Program-made: the position numbers and the translations under genes
From: Corynebacterium imitans
GTDB lineage: Bacteria > Actinomycetota > Actinomycetes > Mycobacteriales > Mycobacteriaceae
DNA length: 64,000 bases
NCBI RefSeq assembly: GCF_000739455.1
Contig: NZ_CP009211.1
Location: 1,129,660 to 1,193,659 of the forward strand
Reading direction: 5' to 3'
The notes under the pieces: generated by a model
Seen by the model: only the letters and a program-made list of their open reading frames with translations
Databases searched by the model: none
What the model was told of the DNA's origin: nothing
In this document: positions 16,515-26,424 of the stretch, piece after piece
How the letters are laid out: the number at the start of each line of letters is the position of its first letter
Numbering within the stretch: the stretch's first letter is position 1

Positions 16515-17564
16515 GTGATTCGTATAGCCGTTATTTACGGTGGGCAGTCCACCGAGCACTCGATTTCCTGCATCTCGGCCGGCGCGGTCATGGCGCACCT
16601 TGCGCCCGAGCGCTACGAGATTTACCCGGTCGGCATCACCCGCGGCGGGGCCTGGGTGGAAGGCAGCCGCGACCCCGTGGCGGGCGCGACGCTGCCCGAG
16701 GTCGCAGGCGAGCGCGAGGTGGCGCTCTCGCTGAATCCGGATCGACGCGGGCAGTTTATCGACGTCGCGACGGGCGAGGTCCGCGCCACCGTCGACGTGG
16801 TCTTCCCCGTCCTGCACGGCAAGTTCGGCGAGGACGGCACCATCCAGGGCCTGCTCGAGATGGCCGGGCTGCCGTATGTCGGCCCGGGCGTGTTGGCCTC
16901 TGCCTGCGGGATGGATAAGGAGTACACCAAGACGCTCGTGCGCGCCGCCGGTGTCGCAGTTGCGGAGCAGGTGGTCCTGGGCAGGGGAGAGTCGCTGGAC
17001 GAGGCGCAGCGCGGGATGCTTGGGCTTCCAGTGTTTGTAAAGCCCGCTTCGGGTGGCTCTTCGATCGGCGTGTCCAAGGTGGAGAGCTGGGAGGCGTTCG
17101 AGGAGGCGCTCGCGCTGGCCTTCGAATCCGATACGAAGGTGCTGGTGGAATCCGAGCTGGTCGGCGACGAGGTCGAGGTCGGCGTGATCGAACACCCGGA
17201 CGGCCGGATCGAGGCGAGCGTGCCCGCCCGCCTCAACGGCACCGAAGACTCCGCAGAGGGCTTTTACGGGTTCGAGACCAAGTACTTAGAAGACGGGGTC
17301 ACCGCGACGATTCCCACCCCCTACGAGGACGCGGTGATCGCCGAGCTTAAACAGCTCGCGCTGCGGTGCTTTAAGGCGCTGAACTGCAAGTCGCTGGCGC
17401 GCATCGACTTCTTCGTCACCGACGAAGGCCCGGTGCTCAACGAGATCAACACGATGCCCGGGTTCACCCCGATCTCCATGTATCCGCAGGTGTGGCAAGC
17501 CAGCGGGCTTGACTACCCGGCGATGCTGGATCTTCTCGTCACCACGGCGCTCGAGCGCGCCTAG
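16515..17564 (+). CDS. ddl: D-alanine--D-alanine ligase
   Basis: A 349-aa ATP-grasp enzyme joining two D-Ala for peptidoglycan precursors. Motifs: YGGQSTEHSISCISAG at the N-terminus, FVKPASGGSSIGVSKVE for ATP binding, and RIDFFVTDEGPVLNEINTMPG for Mg and the active site. It begins with GTG at 16515, 6 nt after TAGTCT, so it is a candidate leaderless start. There is no room for a ribosome site because the upstream frame closes. Confidence 0.97.
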   Translation: MIRIAVIYGGQSTEHSISCISAGAVMAHLAPERYEIYPVGITRGGAWVEGSRDPVAGATLPEVAGEREVALSLNPDRRGQFIDVATGEVRATVDVVFPVLHGKFGEDGTIQGLLEMAGLPYVGPGVLASACGMDKEYTKTLVRAAGVAVAEQVVLGRGESLDEAQRGMLGLPVFVKPASGGSSIGVSKVESWEAFEEALALAFESDTKVLVESELVGDEVEVGVIEHPDGRIEASVPARLNGTEDSAEGFYGFETKYLEDGVTATIPTPYEDAVIAELKQLALRCFKALNCKSLARIDFFVTDEGPVLNEINTMPGFTPISMYPQVWQASGLDYPAMLDLLVTTALERA

Positions 17565-18502
17565 CGCTCCGGCAGCGTCTCCGCGATCAGCTTGGACAGG
17601 TTGGTCACGGCCTCGTTGCCCTCGGATTGCGGCAGGGAAGCGGCCACGTCAGTCACGCGCCCGAGCGCGTACCAGGTCGAGGAGGTCGTGCCGTTGGCAA
17701 GCGTGGTGTCCTCGAACCAGGGGATGTCGTTGACCTGAGACAGCTGCGCGCCGGCAGCGTAGTTCTCCGGCTCAGCCACCCCGCAGCGCACCACGACCGG
17801 CTCCTTGCCCTCGGCGATCCAGGCGAGACTATCCTCGCCCTCCGGTTGCACGCGGCGGTAGCCTTCGGCGATTTCCTCCGGCGCGGCGTCGACAAGCGCG
17901 GCGCAGGCCTCCGCGTCGCCTGCGGCGGGCTTGAGCTGCGACAGCGGCGTGGGCGCCGGAGGCTGCTCGTCGGCCGACAGCATGGAGACATCCAGGTCGT
18001 CGAGGGGGTTGTCAGCCCGGCCGAGGGCCGCGTCGTCGGCGGTGACGGCCACAGCCGGTGAGCGGTCGACACTGAACCAGGTGGACAGGGTCGAGCCCGG
18101 GGTCGCGTCGTCGACACGCAGCCACCGCGCGCCCGCTGCGTCGAAGACCAGCGGTGCGGAGTACGCGGTGTACTGCGCCGGCATGTGGATCCCGCAGCGC
18201 AGCGTGATGCGCTCTGTAGAGGAGGACTGCCAGGCCGCCGCGCCCTGCGGCGCCGGTTCGGCGAGCTCGGCGCGGCGGTGGCCGCCTAGTTTGTCCGGCA
18301 GGGCGTCGACAAGCGCGGCGCACTCGGGCGAATCCGCGGCGGGCGAGTCAAGCTCCGACATCGCCACTGGCTGCTGCGCCGCCTTCGTGACGAAGTAGCG
18401 CGCGCCGCCAAGCACCACCACGACGAACACCAGCGCGAGCCCAAGGCTGAGCAACACAATGCTTCGGTTAATCTGTGAGTCGTTCGCCGCGGAATCAGTC
18501 AT
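17561..18502 (-). CDS. Membrane-anchored protein with two DUF3515-like domains
   Basis: A 313-aa protein. One N-terminal membrane helix ([19 protein letters not shown]) is followed by two homologous extracytoplasmic units. Unit 1 contains [17 protein letters not shown]...[10 protein letters not shown]...STWFSVDRS. Unit 2 contains [18 protein letters not shown]...[10 protein letters not shown]...STWYALGRV. Each keeps two cysteines, and about 25 residues link them. DUF3515 proteins occupy this slot between ddl and thiL in corynebacteria and are cell-envelope proteins of unknown role. I set the start at ATG 18502; the frame is open far upstream but there it is antisense to thiL. Stops of ddl and this gene overlap by 4 nt. 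Confidence 0.85.
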   Translation of the reverse strand: MTDSAANDSQINRSIVLLSLGLALVFVVVVLGGARYFVTKAAQQPVAMSELDSPAADSPECAALVDALPDKLGGHRRAELAEPAPQGAAAWQSSSTERITLRCGIHMPAQYTAYSAPLVFDAAGARWLRVDDATPGSTLSTWFSVDRSPAVAVTADDAALGRADNPLDDLDVSMLSADEQPPAPTPLSQLKPAAGDAEACAALVDAAPEEIAEGYRRVQPEGEDSLAWIAEGKEPVVVRCGVAEPENYAAGAQLSQVNDIPWFEDTTLANGTTSSTWYALGRVTDVAASLPQSEGNEAVTNLSKLIAETLPER

Positions 18503-18536
18503 GGCGTCACAGTCTATCGAAAGGTGCGTACCCCTC

Positions 18537-19502
18537 GTGATCACTACCGGGTTTCCCACCGTCGGGCCCTCGCTTGCCCAAGTCGGCGAGCAGGCCGTCA
18601 TCGACGCCATCGTCGCCGCCTCGCCCTCGCCCATCAACGGCGACGACGCCGCGGTACTCACCCCCTCGACCCCGAACTCGCGCGTGGTGGCTGCCACCGA
18701 CATGCTCGTCGAGGGCCGCCACTTCCGGGCAGATGTGACCACCCCGGAAAGCGTCGGGCGCAAGGCCGTGATCCAGAACTTTGCCGACATCGAGGCCATG
18801 GGCGCGCGCCCGATCGCCGCGCTGCTGGCCATCGGCGCGCCGCCGACAACCCCGCTTTCCGTTGTCGAGGGGCTCGCGCGCGGCGTGGGCGCTGCGACCG
18901 CGGCGTACTCCACCGAGCTCGTCGGCGGGGATGTGACGCAGTCGCACCAGCTGGTTATCTCCGTGGCCGCCATCGGTTCGCTCGGCGGCAACCGCGAGCC
19001 GCTGACCATGGCCGCCGCCCGCCCCGGCCAGCGCGTCGTCGCCCACGGCACCATTGGGTATTCCGCCGCGGGCTTCGCGCTTCTCGACGCCGGCGTGGAC
19101 ATCCCCGAAGCCCTCGAACTCCTCGCCCGGGCCCACCAGGTACCGCAGCTGACCCCGGGCCGCGGTGTCGTGGCGCGTGCGGCCGGCGCGACCGCGATGA
19201 CGGACAACTCCGACGGGCTCATCCACGATCTTTCTCGGCTGGCGAAGCGCTCCGGGGTGGGCATCGACCTCGCCGCGCTCGCGATCGCGCCCGACGACCT
19301 GCTGCGCCAGGCCGGCGAGCTGTTGGGAGTGGACCCGTGGCAGTGGGTGCTCGCCGGGGGAGAGGACCACACGCTGCTGGGCACCTGCGACGGCTCGGCC
19401 CCGGTGGGCTTCCGGTCCATCGGCACCGTGACCCGCGCCCCGGGCGTGCGCATCGACGGAGAAGCACCGACCTACACCTACGGATGGGAGAGTTTCGGAT
19501 GA
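18537..19502 (+). CDS. thiL: Thiamine-monophosphate kinase
   Basis: About 321 aa. It phosphorylates thiamine monophosphate to the diphosphate cofactor. AIR synthase-fold motifs: [32 protein letters not shown] and [11 protein letters not shown]. The start is uncertain: GTG 18537 gives the usual length with AAAGG 12 nt upstream, whereas ATG 18501 would overlap the divergent DUF3515 start. Its stop overlaps the ung start (ATGA), so the two are translationally coupled. Confidence 0.93.
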   Translation: MITTGFPTVGPSLAQVGEQAVIDAIVAASPSPINGDDAAVLTPSTPNSRVVAATDMLVEGRHFRADVTTPESVGRKAVIQNFADIEAMGARPIAALLAIGAPPTTPLSVVEGLARGVGAATAAYSTELVGGDVTQSHQLVISVAAIGSLGGNREPLTMAAARPGQRVVAHGTIGYSAAGFALLDAGVDIPEALELLARAHQVPQLTPGRGVVARAAGATAMTDNSDGLIHDLSRLAKRSGVGIDLAALAIAPDDLLRQAGELLGVDPWQWVLAGGEDHTLLGTCDGSAPVGFRSIGTVTRAPGVRIDGEAPTYTYGWESFG

Positions 19503-20143
19503 ACCTGCCGGTACACGAAAGCTGGCGCGAGTCTTTGCGCGGCGTGGAGGACCAGATCCACGCCATGGGTGATTTTTTGCGCGCAGAGCAGGCCTACCTG
19601 CCGCGCGGTAACGACATCCTGCGCGCCTTCGCCGACCCCTTCGACGAGGTCCGCGTCCTCATCCTCGGCCAGGACCCGTACCCCACGCCCGGCCACCCCA
19701 TGGGACTGGCGTTTTCCACCCAGCCCGGGGTGAAACCGCCGCGCAGCTTGGTCAACATTTTTAAGGAGCTCAACGACGACCTCGGCGTGCCCCCGCGCGC
19801 CGACGGAGACCTCTCCTCCTGGTCGCGCCAGGGCATCCTCCTGCTCAACCGCGTGCTGACCGTGCGGCCGGGCAAACCCGCCTCGCACCGCGGCAAGGGC
19901 TGGGAGCAGGTCACCGAGGCCGCGATCACCGCGCTTGCCCAGCGCGGCACACCGCTCGTCGCGATCCTGTGGGGCCGCGACGCCCAGAGCGCCGCCCGCT
20001 TCCTCGGTGACACCCCACGGATCGAATCGCCGCATCCCTCGCCGCTGTCCGCCAGCCGCGGATTCTTCGGCTCGCGCCCGTTTTCCCGCGCGAACCAGGC
20101 CTTGGTTGACCAAGGTGGGCAGCCGGTGGACTGGGGCCTGTAA
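19499..20143 (+). CDS. ung: Uracil-DNA glycosylase
   Basis: A 214-aa family 1 UDG removing uracil from DNA. Catalytic motif [17 protein letters not shown] (water-activating Asp), GILLLN and the [18 protein letters not shown] loop are all present. Translation is coupled to thiL through an ATGA overlap. Confidence 0.97.
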   Translation: MNLPVHESWRESLRGVEDQIHAMGDFLRAEQAYLPRGNDILRAFADPFDEVRVLILGQDPYPTPGHPMGLAFSTQPGVKPPRSLVNIFKELNDDLGVPPRADGDLSSWSRQGILLLNRVLTVRPGKPASHRGKGWEQVTEAAITALAQRGTPLVAILWGRDAQSAARFLGDTPRIESPHPSPLSASRGFFGSRPFSRANQALVDQGGQPVDWGL

Positions 20144-20154
20144 GATATCCGCTC

Positions 20155-21720
20155 ATGGTGACTCCTCCCGGCTTCGACGGTGCCCGCCTGCGCTCCTGGG
20201 CGCAGCGCGCAGCAACCGAACTTGATCGTCGCCGAGTGGAGATCAACGAGCTCAACGTCTTCCCCGTCCCCGACGCGGACACCGGCTCGAACATGGCGCA
20301 CACCATGGCCGCTGCCGTTGCCGCCACCGAGGCGCTGGACTCGCAGGCGAGCGCTTCGCAGGTCGCTGAAGCGCTCGCCCAGGGCGCGGTGCGCGGGGCG
20401 CGCGGCAATTCCGGTGTGGTGCTCTCCCAGGTCATCCGCGGGATTGCGCAGTCGATGGCGGAGGAGACCGCGGGCGGGGTAGTCGTCGCCGACGCGCTGG
20501 CCGCCGCGGTGCGCTTCGCCGACCGCGCTATCGCGGAGCCGGTGGAGGGCACCGTGATTACGGTGCTGCGCGCTGCCGCTGTTGCCGCCGCTGAGGCGGT
20601 GGCCGATGAGCCAGGTGGCGCGCCGTCGATAAACGCGGTGGCGCATGTGGCCACCGAGGCCGCGCGCACCGCGCTCGCGAACACCCCCTCCCAGCTCGAG
20701 GTGCTGCGCGAGGCTGGGGTCGTCGATGCCGGTGGCACCGGGTTGGTCATTTTGCTCGAGGCGCTTGTCGACGAAACCGCGCACACCCACACCCCAACCC
20801 CGGTTCCCCCGGGCACCGAGGCAGAACCTGCGCACACCCAGCACGGCGAGCCGGGGAACTTGGAGGTCATGTTCTACTTCCGCGGCGACCTGGGTGCGCT
20901 CGAGGCCACGCTGGGCGAACTCGGCGACAGCCTGGTCACCGCGCGCGCGAACGAGACCGAGGGCACCGTGCACATCCACTCCACGCGCGCCGGAGCCGTG
21001 ATCGAAGCCGCTTACGCCTTAGGCGAGGTCAGCGACCTGCGCCTGGAGGTATTGCCCGCCGAGCCGGTCACACACGAGCCCGGGCGCACGATCATCGCCG
21101 TGACCCCGCCCGGCTCGCTGACCGAGCTGTACACGCAGGCGGGCGCGATCACCGTCGCACCGGGTGAGGACGTGGTCGCCGAGGTACTCGCCGCGGTCCG
21201 CCGCTCCGGCGCGCAGGAGATCATCCTGCTGCCCAACGGGCTGCTGGACAGCCGCAACTTGGTCGCCGTGGAGAAGGCGGCGCGCGCCTTCGAGCAGTCC
21301 ATCACCCTGCTGCCGACGGTGCGCCTGGTCTCCGGCATCGCGGCGCTTACCGTCCACGACGCGGCACAGCCGCTGGCCACCGCTGCGTTCACGATGTCGG
21401 AGGCCGCAGGCGAGATGCGCACGGCCGTGGCGTACCGCGCGGAGAAGGCCGGCCTGATCCAGGGCGGGGCCGTGGGCAAGGGCGACATCGTCGTCACCGC
21501 GCACGGCGAGACTGTGCTCATCGCCGACACCGCCGCGGAGGCACTGACCGGGGCCTGTGCGCGGCTGCTCGAGCACGGGGGCGAGCAGGTCACCGTACTC
21601 TACGACCCGCTGGCCGTCGACCCCGCGACGCTTGACTGCCTCGAGGAGAAACTCGGCGTGGAAGTGGTGGTCTACCCGGCCGATGGCCTCGGTGCGGTCG
21701 CGGAGATCGGGGTAGAGTAG
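20155..21720 (+). CDS. DAK2-domain protein (FakA-like fatty acid/dihydroxyacetone kinase)
   Basis: A 521-aa protein. The N-terminal DAK2 domain has INELNVFPVPDADTGSNM and GARGNSGVVLSQVIRGI, the nucleotide and Mg-binding motifs. The C-terminal half resembles the DegV-related domain of FakA. In Firmicutes FakA phosphorylates exogenous fatty acids with FakB; whether the actinobacterial protein does the same is not known to me. TAAGAT lies 8 nt before ATG 20155, a leaderless layout (GTG 20158 is an alternative). Confidence 0.85.
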   Translation: MVTPPGFDGARLRSWAQRAATELDRRRVEINELNVFPVPDADTGSNMAHTMAAAVAATEALDSQASASQVAEALAQGAVRGARGNSGVVLSQVIRGIAQSMAEETAGGVVVADALAAAVRFADRAIAEPVEGTVITVLRAAAVAAAEAVADEPGGAPSINAVAHVATEAARTALANTPSQLEVLREAGVVDAGGTGLVILLEALVDETAHTHTPTPVPPGTEAEPAHTQHGEPGNLEVMFYFRGDLGALEATLGELGDSLVTARANETEGTVHIHSTRAGAVIEAAYALGEVSDLRLEVLPAEPVTHEPGRTIIAVTPPGSLTELYTQAGAITVAPGEDVVAEVLAAVRRSGAQEIILLPNGLLDSRNLVAVEKAARAFEQSITLLPTVRLVSGIAALTVHDAAQPLATAAFTMSEAAGEMRTAVAYRAEKAGLIQGGAVGKGDIVVTAHGETVLIADTAAEALTGACARLLEHGGEQVTVLYDPLAVDPATLDCLEEKLGVEVVVYPADGLGAVAEIGVE

Positions 21721-21725
21721 CGGCC

Positions 21726-23828
21726 ATGCTTGGGTTTGAAGATACGCGCCCGCTCAACCTGGTTATTCCGCTCAAACAGGCGCGTGCGCTGTCCAAGCAC
21801 CTCGGCATCGAGACTTGCGGCCAGCTGCTGCAGCACTACCCGCGCCGCTACCTGCAGTACGGCAAGGGCACCGACCTCCGCCAGATGGAGGAGGGCACCA
21901 CCGCCACCATCATCGGCTGGGTGGAAAGCGCCAACCTGATCTCAAACCCAAAGAATCCGCGCCGCCCGATCTACCGCATCGAGGTCCACGACGGCTACCA
22001 GCGCGTCGCCGCCACCTTCTTCGGCTCCACGTACGCGCAGCGCGTGCTCAAACCCGACCGCCGCGTGATGCTCAACGGCAAGCTCAACTTCTTCCGCAAC
22101 ACCCCGCAGCTGCAGCACCCGGACTTCGTGCTTCTCGACGGCCCCACCCAAGCCACCGGCTCCCTCAAACAACTCATGCACTTCGGCGAACTCGAAGAGA
22201 TCCTCGCCGGGCGTGAATGGCTCCCGCTCTATCCTGCGAAGAAGGGCGTGAGCACCTGGACGATCATGGGCGCAGTCCATAAGGTGCTGCGCGACCTGCC
22301 ACCGATCGAAGAGCCGCTCGGCTTTACCCCCATCGGCATGCTGCCGCTGAATTCGGCGGTGCGCCAGATCCACGAGCCCGGCCCGGACGGCCCCGCCCGC
22401 GCCCTGCATCGCCTGAAGTACGACGAGGCACTCTCCGTCGCGCTCGCGATGGGTGTGCGACGCGCGGACGTCGCCCACCGACGCGCGCCCGCCCTGCCGC
22501 GCGTGCCGGGACGCGACCAGGAAACGCTGCTCGAACGCCTGCCTTTCGCCCTGACCGCTGGCCAGTCGCAGGTCTTCAACGAGATCTCCGCCGACATGTC
22601 CGCCGTCAAGCCCATGAGCCGCCTGCTCCAGGGCGAGGTTGGCTCCGGCAAAACCGTCATCGCGGCCCTGGCCATGCTGCAGGCCGTGGACAACGGGGCG
22701 CAGGCCGCGCTGCTCGCGCCGACGGAGGTGCTCGCGCTCCAGCACGCGCGCTCGCTGACCGAACTCATGATGCGCGCCGGTCTGCCCACCCGCGTCGTGG
22801 CACTGACCGGATCCATGCCGGCCGCGCAGAAGCAGGAGGCCCTGCTGCACATCGTCTCCGGCGAGGCCGACATCGTGGTGGGCACCCACGCCCTGATCCA
22901 GGACTCGGTGGAGTTCTTCCGGCTGGGTGCGGTGGTCGTCGATGAGCAGCACCGCTTCGGCGTGGAGCAGCGCGACCAGCTGCGCGCAAAAGCGGGGGAG
23001 ACCACTCCGCACCTGTTGGTCATGACGGCGACCCCGATCCCGCGCACCATCGCGATCACCGTTTTCGGCGACTTGAGCGTCTCCACGCTCAAGGAGCTGC
23101 CCGGCGGGCGCAAGCCGATCCGTTCTTCGGTGGTGCCGCAGTTCAAACCCGCCTGGGTGGCGCGCGCCTGGGAGAAGATGCGCGAGGAAATCGCGCAGGG
23201 CCGCCAGGCCTACGTCGTGTGCCCGCGCATCGAAGGCGAGGGCGGCGTGGACGAGGTCGCCGCCCACCTGGCCGCCGAGGAGTTCCCGGACAGCGAGGTC
23301 GCCATCCTCCACGGCCGCATGAAGGGCGAGGAGAAGGACGCAGTGATGGCCGACTTCGCCGCGGGCGCGATCGACGTGCTGGTTTCCACCACGGTCATCG
23401 AAGTCGGCGTCGACGTGCCGAACGCCACCGTGATGATGGTCCGCGAATCCGAGCACTTCGGCATCTCCCAGCTGCACCAGCTGCGCGGACGCGTCGGCCG
23501 CGGCGGCTTTGAGTCCTGGTGCCTCTTCCACACGCTCGCGGAGCAGGGCTCGCCCGCCTTTACTCGCGTGCAGCAGGTCGCCGCGACCACGGACGGCTTT
23601 GCGCTCGCCGAGCTCGACCTGCTCAACCGCCGCGAGGGCGACGTGCTGGGCACCGACCAGTCCGGCCTGCACCGCACCCTGCGCCTGATCAACCTGATCG
23701 ACGACCTGGAGCTCGTCGAGCGCGCCTACCGCGACGCTGGCAGCATCGTCGCCGACAACATCGAGTTCGCCCGCCACGCCACCGCCAATTTCGTGGCCGA
23801 GGACTTCGAGTACCTGGATAAGAGCTAG
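21726..23828 (+). CDS. recG: ATP-dependent DNA helicase RecG
   Basis: A 700-aa SF2 helicase that remodels stalled replication forks and Holliday junctions. An N-terminal wedge OB domain is followed by helicase motifs GEVGSGKT (I), VVDEQHRFGV (II), MTATPIPRTIA (III), STTVIEVGVDVPNAT (V) and HQLRGRVGRGG (VI). TAGAGT at 21713-21718 lies 7 nt before the ATG, so the gene probably has a leaderless promoter inside the end of the DAK2 gene. Confidence 0.96.
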   Translation: MLGFEDTRPLNLVIPLKQARALSKHLGIETCGQLLQHYPRRYLQYGKGTDLRQMEEGTTATIIGWVESANLISNPKNPRRPIYRIEVHDGYQRVAATFFGSTYAQRVLKPDRRVMLNGKLNFFRNTPQLQHPDFVLLDGPTQATGSLKQLMHFGELEEILAGREWLPLYPAKKGVSTWTIMGAVHKVLRDLPPIEEPLGFTPIGMLPLNSAVRQIHEPGPDGPARALHRLKYDEALSVALAMGVRRADVAHRRAPALPRVPGRDQETLLERLPFALTAGQSQVFNEISADMSAVKPMSRLLQGEVGSGKTVIAALAMLQAVDNGAQAALLAPTEVLALQHARSLTELMMRAGLPTRVVALTGSMPAAQKQEALLHIVSGEADIVVGTHALIQDSVEFFRLGAVVVDEQHRFGVEQRDQLRAKAGETTPHLLVMTATPIPRTIAITVFGDLSVSTLKELPGGRKPIRSSVVPQFKPAWVARAWEKMREEIAQGRQAYVVCPRIEGEGGVDEVAAHLAAEEFPDSEVAILHGRMKGEEKDAVMADFAAGAIDVLVSTTVIEVGVDVPNATVMMVRESEHFGISQLHQLRGRVGRGGFESWCLFHTLAEQGSPAFTRVQQVAATTDGFALAELDLLNRREGDVLGTDQSGLHRTLRLINLIDDLELVERAYRDAGSIVADNIEFARHATANFVAEDFEYLDKS

Positions 23829-23856
23829 CCCGGCCGCGCACGTTAGAGTGTGTGGC

Positions 23857-24441
23857 ATGAACCGCATCATTTCCGGCGAAGCCCGCGGCCGCAAGATCAA
23901 GGTCCCGCCCGAGGGCACCCGCCCCACCTCCGACCGTGCCCGCGAGGGGCTGTTCTCCTCCCTCCAGGTCCGCTTCGGCTTTGCGGGGGCGAACGTGCTC
24001 GACCTCTTCGCCGGCTCCGGCGCGCTCGGGCTGGAGGCGGCCTCGCGCGGCGCGCAGCAGGTGGTGCTCGTGGAGAACGACCCGCGCGCGGTCGCCGTCA
24101 TCGAGGCCAACGCGAAAGTCGTCGGCCACCCGGACGTGCACATCGAACCGGTGAAAGCCTCCACCTACGTCGCCCGCGCACCCCGGAACCACTTCCACAT
24201 GGTGCTCGCCGACCCGCCCTACGAGCTCGCGGATGAGGCAGTCGCCGAGATGGTGGCCGCGCTTGAGCCATTGCTTATCGACGGCGCCGTAGTCGTCGTC
24301 GAGCGCCACCGCGAAAGCCCCGAAACCGCCTGGCCCGCCGCTTTTACCCCAACCGGCCAGAAGCTGAAGAAGCGCACCTACGGGATCGCGCGCATGGACA
24401 TGGCCGTGTATTCCGCTCCGACAGAAAGTGAAAACGCATGA
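23857..24441 (+). CDS. rsmD: 16S rRNA (guanine966-N2)-methyltransferase
   Basis: A 194-aa SAM-dependent enzyme with RIISGEARGRKI at the N-terminus, SAM-binding DLFAGSGALGLEA and the catalytic DPPY motif (VLADPPYELA). I chose ATG 23857, preceded 7 nt upstream by TAGAGT, over an in-frame GTG at 23848. Its stop overlaps the coaD start (ATGA). Confidence 0.95.
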   Translation: MNRIISGEARGRKIKVPPEGTRPTSDRAREGLFSSLQVRFGFAGANVLDLFAGSGALGLEAASRGAQQVVLVENDPRAVAVIEANAKVVGHPDVHIEPVKASTYVARAPRNHFHMVLADPPYELADEAVAEMVAALEPLLIDGAVVVVERHRESPETAWPAAFTPTGQKLKKRTYGIARMDMAVYSAPTESENA

Positions 24442-24914
24442 CGATCGCAGTCTGCCCCGGCTCCTTCGACCCGATCACCAACGGCCACCTCGATATCGTA
24501 CGCCGGGCCTCCCACAGCTTCGACGAGGTCGTCGTGCTGGTTACCGGAAACCCGGCGAAGACCTCGGGGCTGTTTAGCATCGACGAGCGCATGGCGCTTA
24601 TCCGCGAGGTCACCGCGGACATCCCCGGCGTGCGCGTCGACTCCTGGGCGGGCCTTCTGGTGGACTACATCAACGAGCACCACGTCACCGCCCTGGTCAA
24701 GGGGCTGCGCTCATCCCTTGACTACGACTACGAGCTGCCCATGGCGCAGATGAACCGGCGCCTGTCCGGCATCGACACCTACTTCCTCATGACCGACGAG
24801 AAGTACGGCTACGTCTCCTCCTCGCTGTGCAAGGAGGTGGCGAAGTACGGCGGCGACGTCACCGGGCTGGTGCCGCCGAACGTGCACGCAGCGATGGAGG
24901 TGAAGTTTCGTTGA
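24438..24914 (+). CDS. coaD: Phosphopantetheine adenylyltransferase
   Basis: A 158-aa enzyme catalysing the penultimate step of coenzyme A synthesis. The nucleotidyl-transferase motif PGSFDPITNGHLDIV and the C-terminal YVSSSLCKEVAKYGGDV are intact. It is coupled to rsmD (ATGA) and to the next gene (TTGA). Confidence 0.97.
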   Translation: MTIAVCPGSFDPITNGHLDIVRRASHSFDEVVVLVTGNPAKTSGLFSIDERMALIREVTADIPGVRVDSWAGLLVDYINEHHVTALVKGLRSSLDYDYELPMAQMNRRLSGIDTYFLMTDEKYGYVSSSLCKEVAKYGGDVTGLVPPNVHAAMEVKFR

Positions 24915-25651
24915 TCTGGCTCGCGATCGGCGTCGCGCTCGTGGTTGCCGCCGGCGCCATCTCGCAGCGCGTCTCCGGCATGGGGCTCGGCCTGATCTCT
25001 GCGCCCGCGCTTTCGATCATGCTCGGGCCCGTCGTGGGCATCATCCTGATCAACGTGCTCGCCACCTTCAACGCGGTGGTCAACACGTGGTCCATGCGCG
25101 CGGACATTGACTGGAAGAAGTGGGCCCCGATCGCCGGCGGTCTTGCCTTCGGGGCGGTGCCGGGGGCCTTCGTCATCCGCGCGGTCTCGCCCTCGGTGCT
25201 TTTGGTCGTGGTGGGCGTGATGCTTATCCTGGCGCTCAGCGTCGTCACCCTGGGCAAACGCTACGTGCCCCGGGTCGAAGGCGTACTACCCGCGGCGCTT
25301 TCCGGCGCGGTCGGGGGCTTCATGAACACGCTCGCCGGGGTTGCAGGGCCCGCCATCACCGTCTACTCGCAGGCTGCGCGCTGGCCGCAGCGCACCTACG
25401 CGGCCACCCTGCAGCCCATCTTCCTCTGTTCCGGGGCGATCTCCTTTCTGATCAAGGAGGTCACCGGAGCGGCGAACTTGGCGTCGATCCCGCTCGCGTT
25501 CTGGGTTGCGGCGGCCATCGGGCTCATCGTCGGTCAGGTCGTGGGTACGAAGCTCGCACCTCACGTCCCCGCGGCGAAGGCGCATAAGGTAGCCCTCGGA
25601 CTCGCATTCTTCGGCGGCTTCACCGCCCTTGTGCGCGGGCTCGTCTCCTAG
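24911..25651 (+). CDS. TauE/SafE-family sulfite exporter-like permease
   Basis: A 246-aa protein of about eight membrane helices with the duplicated TSUP glycine-rich motif ([18 protein letters not shown] and [19 protein letters not shown]). The family moves anions such as sulfite or organosulfonates; the substrate here is unknown. I place the start at TTG 24911, which overlaps the coaD stop and has GGAGG about 11 nt upstream. Its TAG stop and that of the opposing ABC ATPase gene overlap within the palindrome CTAG. Confidence 0.85.
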   Translation: MIWLAIGVALVVAAGAISQRVSGMGLGLISAPALSIMLGPVVGIILINVLATFNAVVNTWSMRADIDWKKWAPIAGGLAFGAVPGAFVIRAVSPSVLLVVVGVMLILALSVVTLGKRYVPRVEGVLPAALSGAVGGFMNTLAGVAGPAITVYSQAARWPQRTYAATLQPIFLCSGAISFLIKEVTGAANLASIPLAFWVAAAIGLIVGQVVGTKLAPHVPAAKAHKVALGLAFFGGFTALVRGLVS

Positions 25652-26421
25652 AAGAGGGTAGACAGGAACGACTTCGTGCGCTCCTCCTTGGGGTTGTCCA
25701 GTACCTCGGCGGGAGTGCCGTACTCGATGATCTGCCCGTTCGCCATAAACGCCACGTGATCGGCCACCTCGTGCGCAAAGGCCATCTCGTGGGTGACCAC
25801 CATCATGGTCATGCCGCCGGCCGCCAGGTCCTTCATCACGCGAAGTACCTCGCCGACGAGTTCGGGGTCGAGGGCGGAGGTTGGTTCGTCGAAAAGCATG
25901 AGCTTCGGGTCCATTGCCACCGCGCGTGCGATGGCGACGCGCTGCTGCTGGCCGCCCGAGAGCTGGATCGGGAAGGCCTCCGCCTTGGAAGCCAGGCCGA
26001 CTATCTCGAGCAGTTCCATCGCGCGGGCTTTCGCCTTCGCGGGATTCTCGCCCTTGACATGGATCGGCGCCTCGATGATGTTTTCCAGCACCGTGCGGTG
26101 GCCGAAGAGGTTGAAATTCTGGAAGACCATGCCAATGTCGCGGCGCTGCTTGGCGGCGTCCTTTTCGCTCATCTCGTAGAGCACGCCGCCACGCTCGCGG
26201 TACCCGATCAGGTCCCCGTCGACGTAGAGGCGGCCCGCGTTGACCTTCTCCAGGTGATTCACGCAGCGCAAGAACGTGGACTTGCCGGAACCGGAGGGCC
26301 CGATCAGGCAGGTCACGCTACCCGGCATGACCTCGAGGTTAATGCCCTTTAACACATCGAGCTGCCCGAAAGACTTCCACACATCCACCGCTTGGATCAT
26401 CGGCGTAGTTTGTACCGTCAT
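25648..26421 (-). CDS. Amino-acid ABC transporter, ATP-binding protein
   Basis: A 257-aa ABC ATPase of the polar amino-acid (GlnQ-like) class. Walker [10 protein letters not shown], signature [14 protein letters not shown], Walker [13 protein letters not shown] and the H-loop VVTHEM are all intact. It is last in a three-gene minus-strand operon, 3 nt after the permease gene. The substrate cannot be told from sequence. Confidence 0.93.
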   Translation of the reverse strand: MTVQTTPMIQAVDVWKSFGQLDVLKGINLEVMPGSVTCLIGPSGSGKSTFLRCVNHLEKVNAGRLYVDGDLIGYRERGGVLYEMSEKDAAKQRRDIGMVFQNFNLFGHRTVLENIIEAPIHVKGENPAKAKARAMELLEIVGLASKAEAFPIQLSGGQQQRVAIARAVAMDPKLMLFDEPTSALDPELVGEVLRVMKDLAAGGMTMMVVTHEMAFAHEVADHVAFMANGQIIEYGTPAEVLDNPKEERTKSFLSTLF

Positions 26422-26424
26422 GGC

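Noticed and set aside
18503..19453. Upstream extension of the DUF3515 frame to 630 aa
   Set aside because: The extension is antisense to thiL and Ser/Arg-rich. The signal-anchor helix starts right after ATG 18502.
21942..24164. 740-aa minus-strand ORF opposite recG and rsmD
   Set aside because: Shadow of certain genes on the plus strand.
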